Source: Aestuariibacter sp. A3R04 (GTDB lineage Bacteria > Pseudomonadota > Gammaproteobacteria > Enterobacterales > Alteromonadaceae). From it: a stretch of DNA of 64,000 bases. The notes under the pieces are model-generated. The model searched no databases, was not told the origin of the DNA, and saw only the letters and a program-made list of their open reading frames with translations. The position numbers were made by a program, and so were the translations under genes. Numbering within the stretch: position 1 is the stretch's first letter; every line of letters starts with the position of its first letter. Positions 49,411-58,428 of the stretch are shown here, piece after piece. The DNA is taken from NCBI RefSeq assembly GCF_018860805.1, contig NZ_JAHKQR010000016.1, positions 1-64,000 of the forward strand, given 5' to 3'.

Positions 49411-50601
49411 TTACTTTTTCCATAGCCCAAACGCATTCCACACCGGAGCCCGGCCGTAATCTTCACCGTTGTTCTTTGCTTTTGGTTTGCCAAATACCTT
49501 TTCGTCCACAAAAGACACGATACCGACTTCGAACATATCCTCTGCGGCGAACCCGGCTGCAGAAAGTTGTTCAGCCAGATCCATATCGTGCATGGGCCCC
49601 CAAAAAGGTTCGTTGTTGAAGTAGGTGTCCCAGTCGCGAATGAATTGTTCGTATATGTCCATGCCGTCGTATTGCGGCTGCTCCAGGTGTAGTGTGAGCC
49701 CTTTGGGTTTGAGCAGCCGATGTATTGTCTTTAAGATATTTGGCATTGCGGTGCAGGAGGTTTCATGCCAAAACATGGCGGTGGTGATCAGGTCAAAACT
49801 CTCGTCTTCGAACTCAGGCAGCGATTCTGCATTTGCCTGCTTAAATATAATGTTGTCTACACCCAAAGACTTTGCCCTAGCATGGGCGTAGCGCAAACTT
49901 GGTCTGGCAACATCAATGGCGATAACCTCGGCATCGGGAAATGCCTGCGCCAGTGGCACAGCATTGTGGCCTACAGTACAACCAATATCGAGAATGCGTT
50001 TAGGCGAAAAATCGGGATGGTGAGTTTTCAACCAATTGCCTATGCCCTGACCACCACCATCGCTCAGTGCTCCTAAAAGCCCTGCAGTGGTAACAAATAA
50101 CCCTAAATCATAACTGGCCGCTACGGTCACATCACCCTGAAAATACTCGGTGTAGTAGCACCCCGGCTGGCAGTGGATATCGACCAGCCCTACATTATCC
50201 GGAATAGTGACTTCATCATCGAGTTGCAACGTAGGCGCGTTGTGATTCAGCTCGTTAACTTTGCTTACCAAGGGCTCGATTTGTCGCAACACTTGAGCTC
50301 GCCCAGCTTGTTGACGCATTTCCATGGTATTCCTGCGCAAAGCTGACCACATTTGAAAATAGCTATTTTGCAACATGGCTTCTCGCAGTTCATGGCGATC
50401 AGACGGCGCTCTGCCATTGGCCCATACAAACTCAGGTTTCACCTCGCTTTCGAAAGCTTGTTTTATGCCTGGTACCACACTGCTGCTTAAATGCACATTT
50501 AAGTGCGTGAGGAAATTCAACCGAGCCACTTCGTCGTGGTTAGCATGGGGAAATACGTCGTGTTTTGTTAACACATCCCAGGTGGGTAACGCTTTTGTCA
50601 T
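49411..50601 (-). CDS. SAM-dependent methyltransferase
   Basis: 396 residues. The C-terminal half is a class I methyltransferase: motif I ILDIGCTVGHNAVPLA near residue 217, acidic residue VIAIDVA, and post I ANAESLPEFEDESFDLITT. The N-terminal 160 residues are helical and unknown. The ATG at 50601 overlaps the previous stop (TGATG), so expression is coupled. A methyltransferase in a degradation operon may act on a carboxylate or hydroxyl of the substrate. Confidence 0.83.
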   Translation of the reverse strand: MTKALPTWDVLTKHDVFPHANHDEVARLNFLTHLNVHLSSSVVPGIKQAFESEVKPEFVWANGRAPSDRHELREAMLQNSYFQMWSALRRNTMEMRQQAGRAQVLRQIEPLVSKVNELNHNAPTLQLDDEVTIPDNVGLVDIHCQPGCYYTEYFQGDVTVAASYDLGLFVTTAGLLGALSDGGGQGIGNWLKTHHPDFSPKRILDIGCTVGHNAVPLAQAFPDAEVIAIDVARPSLRYAHARAKSLGVDNIIFKQANAESLPEFEDESFDLITTAMFWHETSCTAMPNILKTIHRLLKPKGLTLHLEQPQYDGMDIYEQFIRDWDTYFNNEPFWGPMHDMDLAEQLSAAGFAAEDMFEVGIVSFVDEKVFGKPKAKNNGEDYGRAPVWNAFGLWKK

Positions 50602-51329
50602 CACAAGGCACCTTCAATAATTTGATAGTCAGCAAGCTCATAGTGGGTTTGCATGTAGCCCTCCACGCCGGCTTTTAAGAACATGTAGTCTTCATCAGCA
50701 GTACACCACAAGTTATAGGGAGGGTGCTCCTCGGGAAGATTGCCAGCAGTATCCACAAGTTGAAAATGCCTGGCTTTGAAGCGCCCGGCCTTTATTGTCA
50801 CAACGTCCTCTCCCACGTAACGAATGCCGAAGCCAGTTTTAAATAACAAGGGACCTGTCGCGCCGCGATGATCAGGAGAAGTAAGAAACAGATTGGGAAA
50901 AAATGTTTTGCCAGGGCCACTTTTTAGATCGTAAAGGCGCATGAGCAAAGCATCGCCTACTATGGGATGAGCCTGCAGCCACTTTACCGGTTTGTCTATT
51001 TCAACCTTCTGGCTTATCCGACCATCCCTTTGATTGTGAGTCTCACATTCAACGGCTTGCTTGCCAAAGCGCATCCAGCCAGATCCCTCGTAGCGATCGC
51101 CCACGGTAAGCCTGACAGAACAATCTATGGGGCTGGAATCAGCATTCATGGCGAGTACCACGTCACGTATCACATTTGGCGTATCGTCAATTTCACAATG
51201 CGCCTGCAGTACCTGCGTGCCATCGGCTTGCTGTGTCAGCGTAAAATACTCTCTGCCGCGCTCCTTATCCATGCGCTCAGGCTGTTTACTGGTGTACTGA
51301 ATAGTGCCTCTTATAGTTCTGTGTACCAT
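50601..51329 (-). CDS. Hypothetical protein, first gene of the methyltransferase operon
   Basis: 242 residues, not firmly recognised. The sequence is rich in beta strands, with repeats of charged and aromatic residues such as GSGWMRFGKQAVECET and YVGEDVVTIKAGRFKARHFQ. The latter resembles the closing part of DUF3108-like beta proteins. No signal peptide. An FNR-type box lies 60 nt upstream. It may be a ligand-binding beta barrel. Confidence 0.6.
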   Translation of the reverse strand: MVHRTIRGTIQYTSKQPERMDKERGREYFTLTQQADGTQVLQAHCEIDDTPNVIRDVVLAMNADSSPIDCSVRLTVGDRYEGSGWMRFGKQAVECETHNQRDGRISQKVEIDKPVKWLQAHPIVGDALLMRLYDLKSGPGKTFFPNLFLTSPDHRGATGPLLFKTGFGIRYVGEDVVTIKAGRFKARHFQLVDTAGNLPEEHPPYNLWCTADEDYMFLKAGVEGYMQTHYELADYQIIEGAL

Positions 51330-51388
51330 TGGCTTAACTCGTTTTTGTGCGACTGACTACGACAATAATTTACGCTGAAAATAAGTCG

Positions 51389-51402
51389 TTGACGTTTGTC
51401 AA
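51389..51402. promoter_or_regulatory. FNR/FixK-type box, methyltransferase operon
   Basis: TTGACGTTTGTCAA, consensus half-sites, 60 nt upstream of the first gene. Confidence 0.65.
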
Positions 51403-51437
51403 AAAGCTCACCAGAGACCGATTAATTAGCACTGCAT

Positions 51438-52010
51438 TTACGGTAGCTTGGAAAAAGGGAGCATTCGCTTTAGCACGTTGTCTTTAACCACAAAATGGTG
51501 CCACATTGCAGCGACAACATGCGCCACCAGTAAAACAACTAACGCCCACGACAGATAAAAGTGAACCCAGTAAAACACAGTGACAGAAAGCTTACTTTTT
51601 TCGATGAAATTCGGAATGAGGAACCAGCCCCAGAAATAGGTTTTCGCGCCATTGCCCATAGACGCAAACCACCCCATTAATGGCACTGTGAAAATAAGAA
51701 AGTACAACAGCCTGTGCGCCCATGTGGCCAACGTATGTGTGAGTGTCGACTCACTATTAAGGCGAGCTGGCACAACCTTATACCGGGTTAACCACACAAA
51801 GCGCATGACCACGAGAATTAATGCGGTAATCCCCAGAGACTTGTGTAGCGGCATAAGTTGTAGCCACAACTCAAACGCGCCTGGCTGGCCTTCTTCCAGT
51901 GTGGAAATCCACAAACCAACAGTGATGGCAGCAATAATCACTACAGCTGAGATCCAGTGGATAATAACACTGACACTTCCCCAGCGCTTTTCTGAGTTTT
52001 TTATTTGCAT
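51438..52010 (-). CDS. Cytochrome b561 family protein
   Basis: About 190 residues, four membrane helices, with haem-ligand histidines in IIHWISAVVI (helix 1), LMPLHKSLGI (helix 2) and WVHFYLSWALVVLLVAHV (helix 4). It resembles bacterial b561/YceJ-type proteins that pass electrons between quinone and periplasm. ATG at 52010 is preferred, 52022 possible. It follows the TonB receptor gene by about 71 nt and may be cotranscribed with it. Confidence 0.85.
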   Translation of the reverse strand: MQIKNSEKRWGSVSVIIHWISAVVIIAAITVGLWISTLEEGQPGAFELWLQLMPLHKSLGITALILVVMRFVWLTRYKVVPARLNSESTLTHTLATWAHRLLYFLIFTVPLMGWFASMGNGAKTYFWGWFLIPNFIEKSKLSVTVFYWVHFYLSWALVVLLVAHVVAAMWHHFVVKDNVLKRMLPFSKLP

Positions 52011-52081
52011 GGGAATATCCAATAAAGCCGAACTACAACGCCATTTCGCAGTTCAGCTATGTGAGCCGAGAATAAACCCGT

Positions 52082-54520
52082 TTAGAAATTATAAGACACG
52101 GTTACACCCACCTGGCGAGGACGAGGCGCGGTAACTGCGAAGTCTCTGGCAAACGTACCACGCCACCCGGAAGCCCGGGTTTCATCAGGAATAAAGATAA
52201 ACTCGCGGAAATCCAGCAAACGGGTAACGGCTTCAGGCGTATCATTATCAAAGGCGTTCTGTACCCAGGCCGTAATGCGCCAGTTTTCGTTCTCCAGCCC
52301 CATTCGTAAGTTCACTTCAGACGACCCACTGACATAAGCCAGGTTAGCTGACTGCACATAACGCTTAGACTCATAGTTGTAGTCGACCCGGGCAAAGCCA
52401 TACCAGTTATCTGTCACTTCCGTGTTGTAACTAATACCCAGGTTGACCATATGCTTGGGCGTTTGTGGGATCATATTTCCAGCCACCTGCCCGTCAGGAT
52501 CGGCCGCGTCATTAATCAAGCCGTTGGTGTCGAGTAAGTCCTGCACGTTTTCATCAATATAATCATCAAACTGAGCGTCAGAATAGGCATAACCAAAGCG
52601 TACCCGTAAGTCATCCGTCATCTGATAGTTTCCACTTATTTCCACACCTTTAATAGATGACTCACCCGCATTGATAAGAATTGACTCGGGATAGTAACCG
52701 CCAGTGGGTTCTTCAACTCCGGTTTCTGGGTTTGGTGCCACGATAACCATGGTTTCCGTAGTAGTGAGGATTTGCTTGTCCCAATCCAGAAAATACAAAG
52801 CGGTGTCTAACGACAAGCGACCGTCTAAAAACAGCGATTTAAAGCCTATTTCGTAGGCCATCACTTCAGACTCTTCGTAAGCAAAACGGCCGTTTTGCAA
52901 CGCCTCTGTTAGTTGATCGGCTGAGTAATCCGGGTCATAGTACGCGCTGTTAAATCCACCCGGTTTGTTTCCTTTCGCCACAGAACCATACATATTCGTG
53001 GTTTCATTAAACTTATAGGTGAACGCGACCCGGGGCAGGAAAGCCGTAAAAGACTCTGAGTCAGAACGCCTGTAGTTTTCGATATCCAGGGTGATATCTT
53101 CTTTTTGATAACGTCCTTCCAGTGAGACGTTCAGTTTGTCAGATACGTCCCACTCTACCATGCCAAAAACGGCCTGATTCTTCACGCTGGAATTGTCCTC
53201 AGAGACCACGGCTCTTGATGCGTCATAGTCTTCGTCAGCCAGCGACCAGCTATTGCTATGCAGCGTGCCGTTTTCCGATTTGAAGTAGTACAACCCAAAG
53301 AGATAGTTTAGTGGCGCGTCGAAGTTAGATACCATTCGCAATTCCTGAGACAAACTCTTTTGTCCATCGCGACCACTGAACGACCCTGTGGTGCCATCGC
53401 CAAAGCTGCCAAAGCCGTTACGGTAATCAAATGTGGTGTAACCCGTCGTAGAGTTAAACGACCAGTCGCCAAAATCATAATCTACGATAAGGCTCATTCG
53501 GTCAGTTGTACGCTCGTTACCCGGTGCGCCGTCATTGTCAGCATAATAAGCATCAAGTGCTTCTATTTCACCACACCAGTAGCCCCGCGAGCGAGTTGAC
53601 ATCGGCTTGGCAAAAAATGAATAGGGAGGTACAAATATTTCTGTAGGCGTATAGCAATTCGATTTTTCAGTGATGGGCAAGTAAGTGGTAGGGTCATCAT
53701 TGTCACCACCATTCCACAACCCGTATGCAATCTGTCCGTCTTCGTCTTTAGTGTGGCTGTAATCGAAATACACACTTAAATCGTCGTTAGGCGTGTAATT
53801 TAAACGAAACCCGATTTGATCTGTGTCTTCTTCGCCTAACTCTCTTTTGCCATTGAAGGCGTTGTCGTACATACCGCCCTGAGAGTAAGTAGAAAAGTAC
53901 ACTTCTCCTGCAAGCACATCATCTACCAATGCTCCCGAGAGAAAGCCGTGAACTTTGGCCAGGTCATACTGCCCCAGTTCCACGGTAACATTTCCACGGG
54001 TGTCGCCGTCCGGGCGACGGGTAATAAAGTTTATAGCGCCGCCAAACGCACCGCGACCAAATGACGCTGACTGCGGCCCCTTCATAACCTCAATGCGCTG
54101 AAGGTTCTCAAGGTTAAATGAACCTATTGGGCCATCCACAAATACGCCATCTACGTAAAAAGAGGCGTTTGCTTCACCAAGAATACTGGACATACCGCGA
54201 ATAGAAGGTCTTTTAGATGCGCCACCCGTTGTACGTCCATAACCTTCACGATAGGAGAACCCCGGTGTTGCCAGGGCAAGATCCTGGACGTCTGACATCC
54301 CTGATCTTGCGATTTCTTCTGCACTAAATGCACTAATTGCGATGGGAATTTCGCGAATGCTCTCCAATTTTTTCCGAGCCGTGATTTCAATCACTTCCAA
54401 GGTGTTTTCGTTTTTTTCTTCTTCCTGTGAATACACCGGAGAAGAAAGTGTTGCTGCGATTAATGCCAGTGTGATTGGCGATAATTGGGGTTTTTGAATA
54501 CTCACGACCTGCTCTCCCAT
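52082..54520 (-). CDS. TonB-dependent outer-membrane receptor
   Basis: 812 residues with signal peptide (cut after SSPVYS), TonB-box-like LEVIEITARK, plug domain with ARSGMSDVQDLALATPGFSY and KRPSIRGMSS, and a 22-strand barrel ending in the aromatic GVTVSYNF. Such receptors import large substrates such as siderophores, haem, vitamins and polymers. No haem-receptor FRAP/NPNL box was seen. Its place in a degradation island suggests uptake of the island substrate. Confidence 0.93.
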   Translation of the reverse strand: MGEQVVSIQKPQLSPITLALIAATLSSPVYSQEEEKNENTLEVIEITARKKLESIREIPIAISAFSAEEIARSGMSDVQDLALATPGFSYREGYGRTTGGASKRPSIRGMSSILGEANASFYVDGVFVDGPIGSFNLENLQRIEVMKGPQSASFGRGAFGGAINFITRRPDGDTRGNVTVELGQYDLAKVHGFLSGALVDDVLAGEVYFSTYSQGGMYDNAFNGKRELGEEDTDQIGFRLNYTPNDDLSVYFDYSHTKDEDGQIAYGLWNGGDNDDPTTYLPITEKSNCYTPTEIFVPPYSFFAKPMSTRSRGYWCGEIEALDAYYADNDGAPGNERTTDRMSLIVDYDFGDWSFNSTTGYTTFDYRNGFGSFGDGTTGSFSGRDGQKSLSQELRMVSNFDAPLNYLFGLYYFKSENGTLHSNSWSLADEDYDASRAVVSEDNSSVKNQAVFGMVEWDVSDKLNVSLEGRYQKEDITLDIENYRRSDSESFTAFLPRVAFTYKFNETTNMYGSVAKGNKPGGFNSAYYDPDYSADQLTEALQNGRFAYEESEVMAYEIGFKSLFLDGRLSLDTALYFLDWDKQILTTTETMVIVAPNPETGVEEPTGGYYPESILINAGESSIKGVEISGNYQMTDDLRVRFGYAYSDAQFDDYIDENVQDLLDTNGLINDAADPDGQVAGNMIPQTPKHMVNLGISYNTEVTDNWYGFARVDYNYESKRYVQSANLAYVSGSSEVNLRMGLENENWRITAWVQNAFDNDTPEAVTRLLDFREFIFIPDETRASGWRGTFARDFAVTAPRPRQVGVTVSYNF

Positions 54521-54628
54521 CTTGCTAAATACTTGTTAGCAAATTGTTATTATGAATTTATTTTCCTTCAGTGAAAATCAGCATAGCCTTGTTTTAGGTG
54601 AAAGGTCTTTAGCGAAACCTCGCTGAAA

Positions 54629-54642
54629 TTGATATTTATCAA
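54629..54642. promoter_or_regulatory. FNR-type box, TonB receptor gene
   Basis: TTGATATTTATCAA, perfect FNR consensus, 109 nt upstream of the TonB receptor start in the 282-nt gap divergent to the cytochrome c gene. Confidence 0.7.
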
Positions 54643-54708
54643 ATATCGGAATGCAGGAACATATCGCTGTTTTTTTCATCACTGTGACAGTTTTAAAACA
54701 CTCAGCCT

Positions 54709-54722
54709 TTGACATTTGTTAA
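54709..54722. promoter_or_regulatory. FNR/FixK-type box, cytochrome c gene
   Basis: TTGACATTTGTTAA, one mismatch, 81 nt upstream of the cytochrome c start. With the box at 54629 the divergent gap carries two sites. Confidence 0.5.
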
Positions 54723-54802
54723 AGCCCGAGTCAAAAAAGTAATGGTAACGTAGTTAAAAAATTTGCCTGCTATCCGTTAGCGGCCGTACTGCGGAACCCA
54801 AT

Positions 54803-55423
54803 ATGATTAAACTAACCACAATAATTCACATTGCCATGATTTCGACAATACCTTTGGTTGTCAGCGCCGAGACAAAAGAAGGTAAAACGGTGTATCAACA
54901 ATGTATTGCCTGCCATGGTGTGAACGGCGAAGGTAATCCCGTCATGCAATCTCCCGCACTTGCCGGCCAGCATAAAGCGTATCTCTTACGTCAGTTGATG
55001 CAATATAAGTCTGGAGCACGGGGCGCTCATCCGGACGACCAACAGGGAAAAATAATGACAGGTATTGCAGGCACGCTTGATAGCGACGCGATGGAAGCAG
55101 TTAGCGCATACCTCAGTGAACTGCCATCAGCTTCGCCCCGCGAAGAACAGCAGACAACAACAGCTGAGCCTGGCAAGGCGGTGTATCAAAACAAGTGTGC
55201 AACCTGTCACGGACGTGAGGCACAAGGCAATAAAACCTTAGGCGCACCGCGCTTATCAGAGCTTGATGAGAATTACTTCATCAGACAAATGGAACACTTT
55301 CAGAAGGGCATTCGGGGGTCGGCTGACAACGATAGCCACGGTGAGCAAATGGGGATGATGTCTCGAGGTATTTCGTCAATACAGGTAAAAGAAATAGCAG
55401 AATATATAAGTCAAATACAATAA
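54803..55423 (+). CDS. Dihaem cytochrome c (c4-like)
   Basis: 206 residues with signal peptide and two haem sites, CIACHG near residue 36 and CATCHG near residue 132. Distal methionines fall in the two similar halves. Periplasmic electron carrier of the cytochrome c4 type. It may receive electrons from the island flavin oxidase or b561 and pass them to a terminal oxidase. Divergent from the TonB receptor gene. Confidence 0.88.
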   Translation: MIKLTTIIHIAMISTIPLVVSAETKEGKTVYQQCIACHGVNGEGNPVMQSPALAGQHKAYLLRQLMQYKSGARGAHPDDQQGKIMTGIAGTLDSDAMEAVSAYLSELPSASPREEQQTTTAEPGKAVYQNKCATCHGREAQGNKTLGAPRLSELDENYFIRQMEHFQKGIRGSADNDSHGEQMGMMSRGISSIQVKEIAEYISQIQ

Positions 55424-55426
55424 ACA

Positions 55427-55447
55427 AAAGGGGCTTGATGCCCCTTT
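55427..55447. terminator. Bidirectional terminator
   Basis: AAAGGGGC / GCCCCTTT hairpin with loop TTGAT between convergent cytochrome c and glutaryl-CoA dehydrogenase genes. A-rich on one side, T-rich on the other. Confidence 0.75.
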
Positions 55448-55452
55448 CTAGT

Positions 55453-56634
55453 TTAGAAAAACGCTTGTAATCCGGTTTGAGCCCGTCCCAGAATAAGGCC
55501 ATGCACATCGTAAGTACCTTCATAGGTATTCACTGTTTCCAGGTTTATCATATGACGTATGACGTGGAACTCATCCGCAATCCCGTTACCGCCGTGCATA
55601 TCCCTCGCCCAACGCGCAATATCCAAAGACTTGCCACAATTGTTGCGCTTGACTAAAGAAATCATAGTCGGGTCCCAATTTCCCGTGTCGATGATTTGTC
55701 CCACCCGCAACGAGGCTTGCAGTCCCAAGGTAATTTCTGTTTGCATATTCGCCAGCTTGGTTTGGAACAGCTGTGTTTGCGCTAAAGGTTTGCCAAATTG
55801 CTTTCTGTCGAGTCCGTACTGACGGGCCGCATGCCAGCAGTATTCTGCCGCTCCCAGCGCTCCCCAGGAAATGCCATACCGAGCCATGTTCAGGCAACTG
55901 AATGGCCCTTTTAGCCCCCTTACTTCCGGGAACATGTTCTCTTCCGGAACAAACACATTGTCCATCACTATTTCACCGGTGATGGATGCTTTGAGAGACA
56001 GCTTACCGTCGATTTTTGGTGCACTTAGCCCGTCCATGCCCTTTTCCAAAACAAAGCCGCAGATTTGATTATCTTCGGCTTCATTTTTCGCCCACACTAC
56101 AAATACATCGGCAATAGGGGAGTTGGTGATCCACATTTTTGAGCCGCTTAGGCGATAGCCACCTTCTACTTTTTTCGCACGGGTTTTCATACCCGCCGGG
56201 TCAGAACCCGCATCAGGCTCGGTTAATCCAAAGCAGCCGATGTATTCTCCACTGGCAAGTTTAGGCAAATATTTCTGTTTCTGAGCTTCTGTTCCAAAGG
56301 TATAGATAGGGTGCATAACTAAAGAAGACTGCACGCTCATTGCGCTGCGATAGCCGGAATCTACCCTTTCCACTTCTCGGGCAACCAAACCATAGCTGAC
56401 GTAATTAACCCCAGAACATTCGTAACCGTTAATGGTTGCCCCCAGTAACCCTACTTCACCGAATTTTCGCATGATGTTTGGGTCAAATTCTTCGTGCCGG
56501 TTGGCCATTAAGATCCCCGGCATTAACTCTTGCTGACAAAAATCATGTGCCATGTCGCGGATCATGCGCTCGTCTTCTGACAATTGATTATTCAACAGCA
56601 GAATATCGTCCCAGTTACTAAGTACTTTACCCAT
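55453..56634 (-). CDS. gcdH: Glutaryl-CoA dehydrogenase
   Basis: 393 residues, full length. Matches GcdH throughout: [17 protein letters not shown] (about residue 136), the family-specific [19 protein letters not shown] near residue 244, [17 protein letters not shown], and the end [20 protein letters not shown] with the catalytic Glu. The enzyme oxidises and decarboxylates glutaryl-CoA to crotonyl-CoA, giving electrons to ETF. No lysine or tryptophan degradation genes are near, so glutarate must come from the island pathway or elsewhere. FNR-type box 61 nt upstream. Confidence 0.93.
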   Translation of the reverse strand: MGKVLSNWDDILLLNNQLSEDERMIRDMAHDFCQQELMPGILMANRHEEFDPNIMRKFGEVGLLGATINGYECSGVNYVSYGLVAREVERVDSGYRSAMSVQSSLVMHPIYTFGTEAQKQKYLPKLASGEYIGCFGLTEPDAGSDPAGMKTRAKKVEGGYRLSGSKMWITNSPIADVFVVWAKNEAEDNQICGFVLEKGMDGLSAPKIDGKLSLKASITGEIVMDNVFVPEENMFPEVRGLKGPFSCLNMARYGISWGALGAAEYCWHAARQYGLDRKQFGKPLAQTQLFQTKLANMQTEITLGLQASLRVGQIIDTGNWDPTMISLVKRNNCGKSLDIARWARDMHGGNGIADEFHVIRHMINLETVNTYEGTYDVHGLILGRAQTGLQAFF

Positions 56635-56694
56635 CGTTTACTTGTCTCTCTATTATCGATTGCGCCATTGTTGAGTAATTCGGGCCCGCTCCCA

Positions 56695-56708
56695 TTGATA
56701 AAAATCAA
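56695..56708. promoter_or_regulatory. FNR-type box, gcdH and cysteine hydrolase
   Basis: TTGATAAAAATCAA, perfect consensus, between divergent genes: 61 nt from the gcdH start and 97 nt from the cysteine hydrolase start. One site may control both sides. Confidence 0.7.
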
Positions 56709-56804
56709 AACCTGAGCATCTCTGCAGCCCCTCTGGGCTGCCTTCTGTAGGTTTACAGGGTAATCTGTTTATTCCGTTTCCCAAAGTAACAATCAGGAAT
56801 TCCC

Positions 56805-57470
56805 ATGGAACTGAGTAACAAAACTGCCCGCGAGATATATAACGACATAAAAAATAATCCGGCTCGCAAACGCTTTGGATTTGGTAATAAAGCCGTGTTG
56901 GTAAACGTTGACCCGCAGAAAGCCTACACAGAAGTCAATACCTACAAAACGGCGTACGAGACCGATCCAAACCAAATGGAATATATTAACAAACTCGCTG
57001 CACTATTTCGGCAACTTGACTGGCCCGTGGTATGGACTCACGTTGCCTACATGCCTGATGCCTGCGATGCCGGTGTTTGGGGCACCCGAACCGACACGCC
57101 GGATTCGCTACAAAATATCAAATTCAATTCTCACCGTAGTGAGTTTGATGACCGGCTCCACATAGACAGAGAAAAAGACGTTGTTTATCTCAAGAAAATG
57201 CCCTCAGCATTTTTTGAAACCCAGTTGCAGTCTCTTTTAGTTTGGCATCAGGTAGATACGGTGATCATTACCGGTGGTTCAACCTCAGGCTGTATTCGTG
57301 CCACTGCCGTTGATGCGCTGTCCAGAGGATACAGGGCGATTGTACCGGAAGAGTGCGTAGCCGATAAGCATGAGAGCTTTCACTTCGCCAATCTCACTGA
57401 TCTGTCTCTGAAATACGCCGATGTACTCAGTGTTTCAGAAGTGTTCGATTGGCTTGCTCAACAGCAATAG
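56805..57470 (+). CDS. Isochorismatase-fold cysteine hydrolase
   Basis: 221 residues. The Asp-Lys-Cys triad is visible: Asp in VLVNVDPQKAYT (about residue 36), Lys in VVYLKKMPSAFF (about residue 131) and Cys in GGSTSGCIRATAVDA (about residue 164). The family includes N-carbamoylsarcosine amidase, nicotinamidase and maleamate amidohydrolase (NicF). Placed 13 nt before two imidase-like genes, hydrolysis of the half-amide formed by ring opening is the likely task. Confidence 0.85.
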   Translation: MELSNKTAREIYNDIKNNPARKRFGFGNKAVLVNVDPQKAYTEVNTYKTAYETDPNQMEYINKLAALFRQLDWPVVWTHVAYMPDACDAGVWGTRTDTPDSLQNIKFNSHRSEFDDRLHIDREKDVVYLKKMPSAFFETQLQSLLVWHQVDTVIITGGSTSGCIRATAVDALSRGYRAIVPEECVADKHESFHFANLTDLSLKYADVLSVSEVFDWLAQQQ

Positions 57471-57483
57471 GCGGAGGTAAATC

Positions 57484-58428
57484 ATGAAATGCGAACCCGG
57501 CTACTACGATTACTGGCCTTATGAAAATCGCCCAAAAATACGCTGGCCTGGGGGTAAGAAAATGGCCTTTTGGGTGGCACCGAACATCGAATTTTACGAA
57601 CTCAACCCCCCATCTAATCCGCATAGAAAAGCCTGGCCACAACCCTATCCGGCGAATCAAGGCTACAGTATCCGGGATTATGGCAATCGCGTTGGTCATA
57701 TGCGGCAAATGGCGTTGCTTGATAAATACGGCATACGCGGTTCGGTGTCGTTATCTACCGCATTGTGCGAGCACCACCCCGAGATCATTGACATGTGTAA
57801 AGAGCGGGACTGGGAGTTTTTCAGTCACGGTATTTACAATACCCGCTATACCTACGGCATGTCAGTGGATCAGGAAAAGGCGATGATAAAGGATTCCATG
57901 GAAACCATCTATCGGCATACAGGTCAAAAGTGCGCGGGCTATCTTGCACCAGCCCTTTCTCATTCTGAACACACCCTGGACTTGTTCGCCGAGGCCGGCA
58001 CAGAGTTATTTGGTGATGAAGGCGGCTTTTACACTTGTGATCTCTTTCATGATGACCAACCGACTCCCATTCACACCCGCTCGGCTAAGAAGTTTGTTTC
58101 CGTACCCTACTCTCTGGAAATGAACGATACCATTGCCTTTGTGGTGAACAAGGTAGAGCCCCGGCGTTACGGTGAAATGCTAAAACGCAATTTTGACAGG
58201 TTGTATCAGGAAGCCGACGACTCAGGCACCATTATGTGCATTCCCACCCATAATTACCAGGTCGCTTGCCCTCATCGCATTAAAGCTTTTGAAGAAGCGC
58301 TGGATTACATCACCTCTCATGACGATGTATGGATAACAACCGGCAAAGACATTGCCTCGTATTTTATCGACAACTATTACGACGACGCAGTGAAGGACAT
58401 TGCCCGTTATCAGGGAGGTAAGAAATAA
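57484..58428 (+). CDS. PuuE-like polysaccharide-deacetylase-fold hydrolase 2
   Basis: 314 residues. Motifs: WPGGKKMAFWVAPNIEFYEL, YSIRDYGNRVGHMRQM, WEFFSHGIYNTRYTYGM and EMNDTIAF. Same allantoinase/imidase-like group as the island gene at 44 kb, but a different branch with a characteristic R-D-Y-G-N-R-V-G segment. The N-I-E and S-H-G residues are candidate metal ligands. It probably opens a cyclic amide or imide. Stop overlaps the next start (TAATG). Confidence 0.8.
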   Translation: MKCEPGYYDYWPYENRPKIRWPGGKKMAFWVAPNIEFYELNPPSNPHRKAWPQPYPANQGYSIRDYGNRVGHMRQMALLDKYGIRGSVSLSTALCEHHPEIIDMCKERDWEFFSHGIYNTRYTYGMSVDQEKAMIKDSMETIYRHTGQKCAGYLAPALSHSEHTLDLFAEAGTELFGDEGGFYTCDLFHDDQPTPIHTRSAKKFVSVPYSLEMNDTIAFVVNKVEPRRYGEMLKRNFDRLYQEADDSGTIMCIPTHNYQVACPHRIKAFEEALDYITSHDDVWITTGKDIASYFIDNYYDDAVKDIARYQGGKK

